This document shows positions 11,690 through 23,131 of a DNA stretch of 64,000 nucleotides, in pieces. Below the pieces are notes generated by a model that was not told the origin of the DNA, ran no database searches, and worked only from the letters and a program-made list of their open reading frames with translations. The position numbers and the translations under genes were made by a program. Within the stretch, counting starts at the first letter, position 1. Each line of letters begins with the position of its first letter. Origin of the DNA: Schistocerca nitens (Eukaryota; Arthropoda; Insecta; Orthoptera; Acrididae); NCBI RefSeq assembly GCF_023898315.1, contig NC_064616.1, forward strand, positions 291,737,205 to 291,801,204, written 5' to 3'.

Positions 11690-12740
11690 CATTTCTAGAC
11701 GTCTCATAATATGTCCTGTCAGCTAAACCTTCTTGTAGACAAGTTGTGCCATAATTTCCTCTTCCTCCTCTATTTAATTCAGTACCTCTTCTTTAGTTAT
11801 ACGATCTTCGTATCTAATCTTCAGCATTCTTATTTACCACCACGTTTTGAAAGCGTCCATTGTTCTCTTGACAGAACTGTTCATTGTCCACGTTTCAGTT
11901 ACGTAAAAGGCCACACTCCACACAAGTACTATTATAAAATACTACCAAATCATTAAAATTTATATTCGATGTGAACAAATTTTCTTTTCCAGAAGCGCTA
12001 TTCTTGCCATTGATAGTCTGCATTTCATATCCTCTCTACTTCTCAGTTACTGCTTCCCTTCCAAGTCATTGAAGTCCTAGAACTGCAGTTTGATTTCTCT
12101 ACACGCTGTAGATAATCTTGTGTTTTATCGCTGGTACCTCCAGAGCTTCAAAGAGTGTCTTTCAGTTAATATTTTCAAAACCTTTCTCTAAATATGCAAA
12201 TGCTATAAACATAGGTTTGCCTTTCTTCAGTCTGTCACTTAGCTAAGTGGTAGGAGCAGTATTGTCTCGTGTTCAGGCATTTCACTGGAATCTAACATTG
12301 GGCTCATGTTAGTATTTATAGCCCCTACCCCTCTCCTCTCTATGGATTCCTTTCTCCTTCCAACCTTCTCTTATTTGCTTATTTCTGGGTTGCCAAAGGA
12401 GCTCTTGACAGTTGCTTCTCCTTTGAGCAAAGTTTTCTTTCTTATTTAATGTCGGCAACTGGGTTTTCCAAGTGCAAAATAACTGTTGTGATTTTGGACA
12501 CTCAGTCAACGTCATTTTTAGACAACCCTAATCCTCATGGTCTGTTTTACTTGCTGCATTTGTATATTTTCCCCTGTCAGCTAAATTCAACATATCAAGT
12601 TTTACTCAAAGATTTCTACCGTGCCTTTTTCACATTTACATCCTATGCTGCGTTCGCCACTTCTTCTCTCAAAGATATTCTTTCGTATTGTAGTAGATTC
12701 CTTCCTCTGTTTCAGTTAGTAGTTGTCTTGTGGTACCTTT
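11690..12740 (-). mobile_element. Old RTE-like LINE fragment
   Basis: The plus-strand text parallels the LINE at 55985-59960 over long stretches: AAGTTGTGCCATAATTTCCT, ATCTTCAGCATTCTT, CATTGTCCACGTTTCAGTTA, CCTCTCTACTTC, AAACATAGGTTTGCCTTTC and CTGGGTTGCC all match landmarks of that family in the same order. This copy is much more diverged and carries many indels, so it is older. It is on the minus strand, lacks the GTT tail and has no open frame of useful length. It would have encoded endonuclease and reverse transcriptase. Confidence 0.7.
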
Positions 12741-12929
12741 AAGATTATTGAAAAACTATGGGCCTTAACTTATTCAGGTTCCACGTTCTTAATCTGCTGT
12801 TCATAAACAATACATTATCGTCGGTCTGCGTCTGCACTGGGAGATGGCTTACAATTTAAAAACCGGTTTCGAAAACTCTGTTTCAAATAAGTATTATTCT
12901 TTCATGATTCTTGAGCAAAGTGTTGGCGA

Positions 12930-13206
12930 TGATTACGTTATGCTATGAGGCGACTTCCTTTTTCATGAATGCAAGAAAAGCCTCAAATATCTGGTGGAGA
13001 GGTCGACAAACTGACGTTAGGAAGTATATACAAAATTGCTTGCCTTGTGTGCAAAGAGCGCCTACACCAAGAACTAAAGTTCCTTTGCAAACGTTACCAG
13101 AAGCATCGAAACCATTTCAGATTGTGTCCCTGGATATCTTCAACCCATTTCCACAAAGCACCATGAATCATAAATACATATTTTCTAGATACCTTTCGAG
13201 ATACTT
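12930..13206 (+). pseudogene. LTR-retrotransposon integrase fossil (Ty3/gypsy-like)
   Basis: The plus strand encodes an integrase zinc-binding end (WWRGRQTDVRKYIQNCLPC) followed by the beginning of the catalytic core (KPFQIVSLDIFNPFP). That is the gypsy-type order HHCC then rve. The fossil stops where the Tc1-like element begins at 13208. I did not see it continue on the far side. It is a small, broken remnant. Confidence 0.75.
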
Positions 13207-13207
13207 A

Positions 13208-14615
13208 CACTACTGGCGATTAAAATTGCTACACCACGAAGATAACGTGCTACAGACGCGAAATTTAGCCGACAGGAAGAAGATGCTGTGATTTGCAAAT
13301 GATTAGCTTTTAAGAGCATTCACACAAGGTTGGTTTCAGTGGCGACACATTCAACGTGCTGACGTGAGGAAAGTTTCCAACCGATTTCTCATACACAAAC
13401 AGCAGTTGAGCGACGTTGCGTGGTAAAACGTTGTTGTGATGTCTCGTGTAAGGAGGAGAAATGCGTACCATCACGTTTCCGACTTTGATAAAGGTCGGAT
13501 TGTAGCCTATCGCGATTGCGGTTTACCTTATCGCGACATTGCTGCTCGCGTTGGTCGAAATCCAATGACTGATAGCAGAATATGGAATCGGTGGGTTCAG
13601 GAGGGTAATGCGGAACGCCGTGCTGGATCCCAACGGCCTCGTATCACTAGCAGTCGAGATGACAGGCATCTTATCCGCATGGCTGTAACGGATCGTGCAG
13701 CCACGTCTCGATACCTGTGTCAACAGATGGGGACGTTAGCAAGACAACAACCATCTTCACGAACAGTTAGATGACGTTTGCAGCAGCATGCACTATCAGC
13801 TCGGAGACCATGGCTGCGGTTACCCTTGACGCTGCATAACAGACAGGAGCACCTGCGATGGTGTACTCAAAGACGAACCTGGGTGCACGAATGGCAAAAC
13901 GTTATTTTTTTCGGATGAATCCAGGTTCTGGTTACAGCATCATGATTGTCGCATCCGTGTTTGGTGACATCACAGTGAACGCACATTGGAAGCGTGTATT
14001 CGTCATCGCCATAGAGGCGTATCACCTGGTGTGATGGTATGGGGTGCCATTGGTTACACGTCTCGGTCTCCTCTTGTTCGCATTGACGGCACTTTGAACA
14101 GTGAACGTTACATTTCAGATGTGTCACGACCCGTTGCTCTACCCTTCATTCCATCCCTGCGAAACCCTACATTTCAGCAGGATAATTCACGACCGCAAGT
14201 TACAGGTCCTGTATGGGCCTTTCTGGATACAGAAAATGTTCCACTGCTGTCCTGGTCAGCACATTCTCCAGATCTCTCACCAATTGAAAACGTCTGGTCA
14301 ATGGTGGCCGAGCAACTGGCTCATCACAATACACCAGTCAATACTCTTGATGAACTGTGGTATCGTGTTGAAGCTGCATGGGCAGCTGTACCTGTACACG
14401 CCATCCAAGCTCTGTTTTACTCAATGTCCAGGCGTATCAATGCCGTTATTACGGCCAGAGGTGGTTGTTGTGGGTACTGATTTCTCAGGATATATGCACC
14501 CAAATTGCGTGAAAATGTAATCACATGTCAGTTCTAGTATAATATATTTGTCCAATGAATATCCATTTATCATCTGCCTTTCTTCTTGGTGTAGCAATTT
14601 CAATAGCCAGTAGTG
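13208..14615 (+). mobile_element. Tc1-like DNA transposon, copy 2, complete ends
   Basis: Both terminal inverted repeats are present: CACTACTGGCGATTAAAATT at 13208 and the reverse complement of CACTACTGGCTATTGAAATT ending at 14615, about 29 bp with two mismatches. TA duplications lie at 13206-13207 and 14616-14617. The element is 1408 bp and holds one transposase frame. It inserted next to or within a gypsy-type integrase remnant. Its right flank of about 185 bp is shared with copy 1. Confidence 0.93.
13436..14480 (+). pseudogene. Tc1-like transposase, DD34E, broken
   Basis: The first part (13436-13774) holds two helix-turn-helix-like segments for terminal-repeat binding (FDKGRIVAYRDCGLPYRDIA and RIWNRWVQEGNAERR). 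It ends at an in-frame TGA at 13772-13774 where the family has Arg. Beyond it the frame continues as RLQQHALSARRPWLRLPL, then a length change in a T run near 13905 shifts the frame at VIFF. The catalytic part (13986-14480) has VMVWGAIGYTSRS, FQQDNSRPQ and SPDLSPIENVWSMV, the last two acids 34 residues apart, and ends ITARGGCCGY. Two lesions thus separate it from a functional frame. The first is shared with copy 1. Confidence 0.9.
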
Positions 14616-14800
14616 TATATATTATTTGTTTGTGAGAACTTGACAAGGATATTAACGAATTTGCACCCGAATGCACTTAGTGCACTTAGTAGTTGTAATT
14701 AGAGACATAAAAATTAATACAGTTTAATTGTAGTTGAGACTAAAGTAATATGCTTTCTTATCTTTGGTTTAATTTTGAGTCTCAAATTATTTCGAAGAAA
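14616..14800. repeat. Flank shared with the first Tc1-like copy
   Basis: Nearly identical to 915-1098, with a handful of substitutions and one or two small indels. After TTTCGAAGAAA at 14800 the two copies part. This marks one edge of the duplicated unit. Confidence 0.85.
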
Positions 14801-14959
14801 TACCAAATTCGAAAATATTTCTGTTTCGGTCGTCTGTGTTTTATCTGAGCCAACCATGTTCCAAAATCCCGGAACAGTTGCTTAGGAATAATGCAAACCT
14901 CATTATAGCCTTCAAACAAGACAATCTGAATTTAAAATACATTTATCAAGCAAATGTAT

Positions 14960-17310
14960 GAACTGACATGTCGCTCAATGATTTTGTAAAGATAAGTGCT
15001 GATTGCTGGAATCATTCACAATATGGGTTTCTCGTTATTGATAAAACAAGAAAACTGAGTGATGGTAGGTACAGGCGAAACTTTCAAGAGTTTCTGTATA
15101 TATAGCCTGGTAAGATAGGTTAGTACATCAGTATACGCTGCACCATGTACAAATTCGCGAGTATGTCTAGCTCTCAAAGCGAGAGAATGGGTGTACACAG
15201 ACAGAACATTCGCCTGTACATGGATGCGAAAATTCAGGCTATTGTGCATAAAGTTGGAGGTATGCACAGAGAACTAGAGACCTATTACCAGAATGAGAAT
15301 GGTCATTGCGTTAAATGACTTATTTAATGAAATCGGTAAGAAAGTAACCGACCTAACTGAAAAGGTCGAGGCTATTGTGGGGAAAGTAGATGTGGAGTTC
15401 CTGGTTGTTGAAAGGGGGGGGGGGGGCACATAGAGGAAGAAGAAGAACGGATATATAAAGCCTGACGCTGCTGAGATGTTTGATAAGTGCAGAAAGTGAT
15501 TCATGCGTGGAAAGCGGTTCAAAAGAAATTACGGTTGCTAAGGTTACGGCATACGGATCAACAACAAACACTAACAGAGAACTTTAAGCTGGTTACTGAA
15601 TCTCTCAGGCAACTCTCAGCAGAAACAAAGCCACACGAACACGATAGTGTTGCCATTGACAAATTCATTATCTGTCATGCACCTGGTCAGATACATAGAA
15701 CATTAGGCGTCAACAGGCTGAGACCGTACATATTAGGCAAGTTAATGTAACTGATCACACAATACAGATTGGTGATAGGTGGTCTGAAAGAACACCTGGC
15801 TTAATAAATCTTATTTTCCTAAGACCTACCAAAATTATTCAGTTAACTATAGGGAAATGTACCGTGAAATACTGCATTTGACTGATGTGCATGAGATCGC
15901 AAAAAACCCGAGCAACAAGAAATATAAAACCATTATAAAACCAATACTTGATGCCGAAAACAACAACAACAACAGCGGTGATGGTATTGACAACCAGCAC
16001 GCAAAACATACCCTCGTAGGCATGTTATGATTAAAGGTCGGGATGACTTATTGCAGGCTGATCTTGTAGATATGTGGGAATATTCACATAAGAATAGTGG
16101 ATTCAAATATATTTTAATGGTTATTGGTGCATACTCCAAACTTGCCTGATCATTACCAGTTAAAACAAAATCGGGTAGAAATATCACGGATGACTTTGTG
16201 TGTTTGCTACAGACAACCCCCAAACCGATCACAGCGGAGAGTTTTACAATGGGTACTTCAAGGCCATGATGCAGTGGTATAGAATACATCACTATTCAAT
16301 ATTCACTCACCTGAAGGCAAGTATCGTGGAGCGTCTGAACAGGACAATAAAAGATCGAATGTGGATACGTTTTAACCTCCGCGGCTTATACAAATGGACA
16401 GATATCCTCCCAAAAAAAAAAAAAAAATGCTCAGTATTATCGAACCAAACACAGCAAAATAAAAATTACACCAATAGACGTTCGTGATAATTAACTCACG
16501 TATACGGTGTACTAACGCATTAAAATACTGGATCCACGCAGACAGAAATTTAATGCAGGTGATTTGGTATGTATCTTAAAACACAAATATTCTGGTATTC
16601 TGTGCCTCAAATTTAAGCATGTCCTGGGTCTTGACGAGGAGGTCGATACCATCAAAGTTATAAGACCCACGAATATTATTAACTACATGGTATGTAGTGG
16701 GATGTTCAGGATGATCCCTACGATCGTACTATCTTTCACAAGCGGGGATTGACCATGCAAAACAAGCCTGGCCCATTCTGTTTTCGACATTAGTACATGC
16801 CTGCTTATTAGCTATATCTTTAGGGACCTTGATATAGCTTGACCCTTCATTTATCGGATCATAGACATGTGTATGGATCTCCAGGTATAATATTCGTATG
16901 AGTGCTTTAGCTGGCCCTCTGATTTCCATCTCGGTAAACGGGACCTGTATAGCACTCAAGGTGGATTTACGAAACCACTCGGCGATTGACGCGCTCCGCA
17001 TTATCACGCCTTTTTTCCCCCACAGATAATGAAGAGTTGTCTGTTCAACACTAGAATCAACTTTGCGTCAGTCCAACAGTTCGATGCAGAGCAGGGCTCT
17101 GCATTTAATGGCGGGATACCGCGGATCATTGACTACCTTTAGGAGCTCCTTTTGCACGACAGGAAGGCATGCCCTTAGGAAACCAACTGGGTCGCGGTAC
17201 CCACCTACTGGGTTCTCGATCCTCGTGAACGAGGTAGGCTCCTCAAAGGTGCCTGCAATCACCGGGTATTCTAACTGCGATATGGTATCACTGACCTGAT
17301 GTCCTTCACC
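14960..17310. mobile_element. Polinton/Maverick fossil A
   Basis: An old, broken Polinton. The plus strand at about 16021-16740 shows a Polinton-type integrase: a core with DDLLQADLVDMWEYSHKN and GFKYILMVIGAYSK, then GEFYNGYFKAMMQWY, HLKASIVERLNRTIKDRMW and LRGLYKWTDILP, followed by a C-terminal chromodomain-like part. On the minus strand at 16729-17262 lies a segment with GSSYIKVPKDIANKQAC and CFAWSI, like the N-terminal part of Polinton protein-primed DNA polymerase B. The 14960-15760 stretch has small open frames that may belong to it. Terminal repeats, capsid and ATPase genes were not seen. Several breaks are present. Confidence 0.7.
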
Positions 17311-17365
17311 ACAAGGACAGGAGAGAGAACTGCCACTAGCCTTTGGATCATCTCTATTACCTATC

Positions 17366-17650
17366 TCAGGTCAGACTGATGGGAACAGCCAGGCTGTGGT
17401 GATGGTTCCCGATGCTGTTGTTGCTGCTGCTGCAGACCCAACCTGGTAACTTGAGGGGTGGTGATTCGTTGCTTGGCCCATGACGCCAGAGTGGCGGTGT
17501 TGGGGTGGGGGCCGTGGCTTCCCTGGTGGTGACTAGCGGCGCCCTTATGGGCGATGTGTGTCTTACCAGGCGCCGCTTTGGGGAGGAAGAAGGTTTAGCC
17601 ACCACCGGCATGCGTGCCGCACTGTGTTGCGGTTTTGGAGATGCGACCAC
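17366..17650 (-). other. Open stretch of 94 codons, Pro/Ser/Thr-rich
   Basis: The minus strand is open and low in complexity (ATAPTPTPPLWRHG, CSSSNNSIGNHHH, KRRLVRHTS). It is preceded by a good splice-acceptor-like tract, CTCTTCTTCTACAG, ending at 17650, and there is a donor-like GGTAAGC at about 17696. It may be an exon of the gene at 17779-18571 or of a neighbouring element. No domain is recognisable, so function is unknown. Confidence 0.3.
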
Positions 17651-17778
17651 TGTAGAAGAAGAGATAAAGAAAATAATAGTTAAGTAAATTGCTTACCGCT
17701 GCTGGCGCAGTGAAAGAAAGAATTCTGACGATCACCAAGTTATAAGCAGAGTGAGTAATCACCTTTTTCGCTCTGGTA

Positions 17779-18571
17779 TTAACACTTGTTAGGCGACTCC
17801 ACCACACACTCAAAGAAGTCATCATCATCATCATCATCATCATCATGTAATTGGACCAGATCACAGCGCCTTTCCTCTTCCTCTAGTTCAGTGGCCCTTT
17901 GTCTGATCCAATCAGGCACGTTACCCTCCCCATCAGAATCGGCATCTGGCAGCTGATCTGTCGCACCTACAATAGGAACAACAACAACAACAACAAACAA
18001 GACATATAACCTGAAAAAAACAAGTATGAAATAAGAAAATTTTGAATCGCTACTGTACAATAACAAATTACAATGAAAATTATACTCACATGGCAATACT
18101 GGCTGCGAACCAACCACAGAAGGCTGGACATCGAGAGTCTGCCATTGTGTAGCCTCCTCCCATCTCTCCTCACACTCCAAGTTAAAATCCTGGAGTTGTA
18201 CTATAACAAGAAGACGGAATTAACAAGGCAAATTTAACATAAACACGAAAATTTACACTCAAAATACAAATTAAAAATATGGTTCAAATGGCTCTGAGCA
18301 CTATGGGACTCAACTGCTGAGGTCATTAGTCCCCTAGAACTTAGAACTAGTTAAACCTAACTAACCTAAGGACATCACAAACATCCATGCCCGAGGCAGG
18401 ATTCGAACCTGCGACCGTAGCGGACTTGCGGTTCCAGACTGCAGCGCCTTTAACCGCACGGCCACTTCGGCCGGCAATACAAATTATTTACTCACTTGGT
18501 AATCGTGCCTCCAGAACTCTACGCCTCTTGCCGCTACACTCTGAATCGTTGCTGCCTCTACATCTCTTCAT
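17779..18571 (-). CDS. Candidate three-exon gene, small acidic protein of unknown function
   Basis: Three minus-strand pieces fit as exons: 18571-18496 (ATG to donor GTGAGT), 18200-18090 (acceptor TTGTTATAG, donor GTGAGT) and 17966-17779 (acceptor CCTATTGTAG, ending TAA). Both introns are GT-AG and interrupt a codon after its first base. The summed exon length is 375 nt, i.e. 124 residues plus stop. The N-terminus is basic (GKRRRVLEARLP, a possible nuclear signal), the middle has ECEERWEEATQW, and the C-terminus has ELEEEERR and a run of nine Asp encoded by GAT repeats. Intron 1 contains a SINE; without it and its duplication it would be about 83 bp. An in-frame ATG also lies at 18589. No homologue recognised. 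It may be a host gene or an accessory gene of a mobile element. Confidence 0.5.
18274..18475 (-). mobile_element. tRNA-derived SINE, copy 1
   Basis: A full-length minus-strand copy: a 3' end GGTTCAAATGGCTCTGAGCA and, at the far side, a tRNA-like head with B box GGTTCGAATCC and ending GCCGGCCGAAGTGGCC in element sense. It is bounded by an 11-bp target duplication AATACAAATTA at 18263-18273 and 18476-18486. It would be transcribed by RNA polymerase III from the internal A and B boxes and copied in trans by LINE machinery. It lies in the first intron of the candidate gene. Confidence 0.93.
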
Positions 18572-18624
18572 CTTGGGGAGAAAAACCATGTACACACAGA
18601 GAAGATGGTACTCACAACACGGCA

Positions 18625-18725
18625 GACAGGAGTGGACTGAGAACAATGGAGGTTGGTTATAGACTGAGGCGACCAATGGGAGAGCTTCATTTGAATGTAC
18701 AGCCAATGGGAAGCTTTTATAAAAC
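18625..18725 (-). promoter_or_regulatory. Promoter-like block upstream of the candidate spliced gene
   Basis: Reading on the minus strand toward the start codon: TTTTATAAAA (18715-18724), two ATTGG (inverted CCAAT) boxes 30 bp apart inside near-repeats CCAATGGGA, TATAA at 18657-18661 and an arthropod initiator-like TCAGTC with its A at 18638. The untranslated leader would be about 50-65 nt. The TATA-initiator spacing of about 23 is shorter than usual, so the exact start is uncertain. Confidence 0.4.
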
Positions 18726-18729
18726 GTCA

Positions 18730-20149
18730 CTATTTCCTGGAAGAGCTTCATGCGACCATCGTCTCTCTTTCCAAATAACAAGAATGCTTTTATGATTAAC
18801 GGTGTTTTCACAAGTGTGCACATACATGATGAAGGCTTTTAGCGGTGTAAAGTTTACCAGGACATTATGGTTTCTGTGAAGGGTAACACATGATGCCTCA
18901 TTAGGACCATCAGGAAGAATGCAATCGGTGTCATTCTGCGCTATTTTCGTGAACAAGTCATGTTAGGACAAGAATCTCCGTGCATGCAATCAGAGAGATC
19001 ACGAAACCCCCTACAAGAACAACAAAAGCAACCGTTAACTATTTCTGCTACACTTTATGAATTCCGAGAAGGGATGGGGGTTATGTTAGTGGAGGTAGCC
19101 CAGTTGATCTATTTTCCCGCCAAAATTTGAACTTCCCTCCATGATATGCGAGATTGCCAGTTCTATCGCCACCATCTTGGATCAGCCATGTTGAATAAAT
19201 TTGGCAACAGTGCTACATATGGCCATGTCCTTGTTGCACTACTGCTTATGCATTGCTTAACTTTAATTAATGCAGGCTCATGGAGACAAAGACCTCGACG
19301 AGGCGTATAGGAAACCGAGTCAGTTTCCATAATGTCACTATAAGTGAAATAGACGATAAATGTAGCAAAAGGCCTCTCAAATACTTAATAGTAATTCATT
19401 CCTTAGAAAAACATGTGGTTGCAAGTGAATACATACGAAGAACGCAAGTTATGCTCCACTCGAGAGTCAGTCAGAAACTACTTCCTGTGCCATAATTTGC
19501 ACACCAAAAAAATGCAGAGTAAGTTAATTGCCATCTCACTCAATGTTACTAATACCCTTGGATAGCTTGAGACATAAAATCTTGCACTTGAAAGTAACAG
19601 CTGTCTCCAATACACAACTGTTTCTTTTCTTTCTACAATGCTTCATGCATAGTGCAGTTCTATTTCTTAACATGTATTATGAGAAGTTCTGTTGGTCAAT
19701 TATTTATTTTGACACAAGGAAATTGTTATGTATGTCTACAAAGAGTGTCATGTAAACGTATCACGTTATCCACTGCCATTACTTTTGAAGTCGCCAAATG
19801 TTACTTACATGAAGAAGAAATGGTTCACTAACACAACTAACTTCTGTGCAGCGCTTAACAGTTACACGAGTTGAGTTAGAACGCTACTTTTAAAGCAATG
19901 CCGTAACTGTTATTTTGAACACAGATTTCGCACACTGGGGCAGCAATTAAATCCAATTTAGGTTCAAAATTGTTGTTTATTATCTGGTAGTAAGGAAATG
20001 TTACTGTAAAACAAAAACTAAGAAAGATAAGCTTACCCTCGTCAACTTAGAGGCAACACGGCCACAAGCGTGTCACTAAAGATTTCTACACCGTAGGAAC
20101 ATTTACCGACTGCCTGGTAAACGTCTTTCCATTCTCCTAATAAGAAATA
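18730..20149. other. No gene recognised
   Basis: Short frames only. Near 19788-19800 AAGTCGCCAAATGTTAC resembles the junction of a primer site and an LTR on the minus strand, but no second LTR or coding part supports it. TATTACAAAT-type repeat ends were not seen. Confidence 0.35.
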
Positions 20150-20350
20150 TTAACAAAGGTACAGTTGGAAATACATTGCCGGTACGGCGAGCGACGCCAC
20201 ATTGTCGCCCGCGCGCAGAGGTTCGAATGCGCGCCTTCTCCCCCACCACTTCTAACACCAACCGGCGGCCATCGCTCTGACGTGGTACGGCAGTCAGCTG
20301 TCCCGTCACGTGCACGCTTCTTGTTTGGCCTGCACACGCGGGGTATACTG
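20150..20350. other. CpG-rich patch
   Basis: A 200-bp block dense in CpG (GGTACGGCGAGCGACGCC, GCCCGCGCGCAGAGG, CACGTGCACGC) inside AT-rich DNA. It is open on both strands for 65-77 codons, which is a usual consequence of high GC. There is no recognisable protein. It could be a promoter or a mobile-element end. Confidence 0.35.
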
Positions 20351-22559
20351 GAAAAATTAGTTCCCTTCATAAAACACTCACTGTCCCCTTCTTAGCAAGG
20401 AATTATTAAAACGTTAAGTTAAAACATAAAATCATTTATCAAATAAACGGTTACGCGCTTGTTTAATGGTTAAACTAAGTCCAATATTAGACTGTTCACA
20501 GCTCACCCTAAACCATTCTGCACAATCTGCCATATCAATCCTGGCATGCTAATAGCTTCGATTGGATAAAGGAAAATATTCTAGTTTCTCACGCAACTTG
20601 CCTCCGTTGTGTGACTGAATAATCAGAGACACAATGGACGTATTTTAGAGTAAACACAAGTCTACCAGCCCCACCTGAAAATTAAGTTAACACTTCCCGG
20701 CAGGTTTGGCCGTCTTATCTGTCACTGTAGCAGAAGTTATTAACAGAGATCCATATTTTACCAATGGCCCACGCTATGATATGCATTTTCATGGAAATCC
20801 TTGTTACATGCGAGAGAGACAATATAATACAACAGTATAGTCAAATCCTACCCAGGTAAACGTACTCCTAATAGAGATTTCGAACTAAGCAGAAATCGCA
20901 TATTAAGATACAAATACCGCGAAGCTCTACTCAGGATACCATGTAAGTAACATCAATTATCGATCATGTTCAGTAATGCTCCACTCAAATTGGGGCAAGA
21001 ACTACCATTTATTTTGTAGTTGCAATCGCGGTATGAGGACTTGAGCATCTGAAGGTGACTAAGCGTAACCAGATTTTCAATCTACATATTTCCAGTCGTA
21101 TCCTTACGTCACAAAACTTAGTTGAAGTGAGTTGCGTGCTTTGCATATCTAATGATAACAGAGAACAATCGAGTATTACAAATCAGTATGGATTCAACCA
21201 TTGTGCCAACGAGCTAGATACATTTTCTAACGTTTCTCAGCAGCGTGAATATTGTTTCTTCATAAAGACACCGAACAAGCAGTCGCTTTACAGAGATACG
21301 CTCACTACCGACGCGACACAAGAATCCTGCTGACTACAGCACATACCACTAACATCACGCCAAAGCGACTGCACCGAACCTCGCTTAGCTACAGCATCCA
21401 GAGCCTTTACATAAAGCAGTTAGAAAACTTGGGAATACAGCCACAATCTTCCCTTGGCACATCAAAATAACGTATCGATTTTACCAAACACAATTATACG
21501 TGTTCTCACAAAATACATTAAAAAGAGGAACACACTTCAAGCTGCTTTTTATGATTTACAACACCGAATTGCGGTTATTACACTTCAAGATTAGTCCGTC
21601 ACTGGAAAATCAGATTTCGCCGTCTGCGAGAATCTCCGATGCAGCGCAGCAATTCATAGGATATTGCAGGTAGGTTGAATAAATCACTGCAAAGGTCAAA
21701 GAGTACAGGCACAAAGAAACAAAGCACGTAGAGATACAGGATCATCAATGAATGTATCACCCAGTATTAAAGCAATTGAGAGAACCAAAAATTGTTAGGG
21801 AGACAGTGTCTTAGCAAACAGGCAGAAGTAATATCGGAGTTCATGACGCACCGTAAGGTACAGGAAGAACAGTTAGGCGCACATTGTTCAATACTTTCAC
21901 ATGAAATATATCGACGTATAAGCAGAAGTAAATGACAGCAGATATAACTAGAGAAAAATTATCGCAACAGTCCCTGCTCTAGCTACTACTGAAAAGCATA
22001 TGTGAAAATGTTTATTGTGCTTAGCTTAAGATTTTAGAGCTCCTCCTGCAGTTCTTTGTATTTCATGATGTATCTGTGTATGTTATCTGACAGTCTCCCC
22101 CTCTCTCTGAACTTGCCTCCCCACTTTGAAGTGTATTTTTATTTTATTATGTCATGTACCAAAACGTTCAATGTAATTAGAGAATGCTCAAACTGAGCCA
22201 TGGGGAAATAGCAAATACAGGTAATTCATATTATTGTAACTTTGTTCCTTTGAAAATAGCAATCGAGGGAAACATTCCGTATACGAAGACATACCTTTTT
22301 ATCTAAATATTATAAGTAATTATTTGCTCATACTGAGAGACGTGCACGCGGTGCGCTTTTTGTGCTGAACTCAAGCATGGTGTGCATGCCATGACGCATG
22401 TTGCTTTAATAATCAAAATACAGTAGTAATCCCCAGTAGAACGAGAGATAGGAAAAGATAAGCCGACGAAACTCATAGTAGTTACCTACACTAGCACATA
22501 TTCAGAATCACAGTCACTAGCGGTGACACCACTGGTTCTACTGGGTATGCCAAAATAAG
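20351..22559. other. No gene recognised
   Basis: About 2.2 kb without a recognisable domain, repeat end or RNA. The longest frames (21055-21333 and 21252-21470, plus) have no recognisable family and atypical composition for real exons. Confidence 0.35.
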
Positions 22560-23122
22560 GCACCCCGGCTTGCGAAGAACTCCCTCATTGGCCACGCCAT
22601 TTCGCCCTTAGGCAAATTGAAACGCTGAAACGCGTAATCTATCGATTGACGCGGGGATACATACCTAATGGTTTCTATGGTAGACCGAGTAAGCTTGTAT
22701 AGATTCTGACGATACGATTATTTAAGCTACTCACGCGGCACAGTGCTGGTGCGTCCGTTCTGCTGGAATCACCAGTGGCCCCCCATGACTGCATACTCCA
22801 GCAGTTAAGTTTTTGACCCTCCCGCTTTCACCACTTACTCTATTGCCGTGTTGTCAGTCTTATTCTGTATTTATTTTTGCTGTCGATGAGGAACTAGTTG
22901 AATTAATCGGGACTAAGCCCTCGGACAGTACCAAGACTGTCACATTCTTTTCCAGTCACATTATATCAAAGTATCGCTCCTCTCTTGTTGCAGGCATCCG
23001 TCTCGCTTTCTCAGTTCTTGCCGTAAGGCATCAATAGTGTCACAACAAAAGAAAAATCTTACAAACATGTCGAACGCTTCGCACATCGGTAACGCATGCC
23101 TAATTTTAAGGGATAGAAATAT
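22560..23122 (+). other. Possible LTR-like or promoter-like block
   Basis: GC-richer DNA with ATTATTTAAGC near 22715-22726 and an initiator-like TTGTCAGTC near 22852 on the plus strand. This could be the regulatory part of an LTR or a host promoter. There is no direct repeat partner in the window, so identity is open. Confidence 0.25.
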
Positions 23123-23131
23123 AACTTCGCT

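Noticed and set aside
19788-19812. Primer-site/LTR junction (CGCCAAATGTTAC)
   Set aside because: No partner LTR and no gag or pol on either side; a short motif alone is not enough.
20103-20395. Overlapping frames on both strands in the CpG-rich patch
   Set aside because: High GC removes stop codons by chance; no domain, start context or splice signals support a gene.
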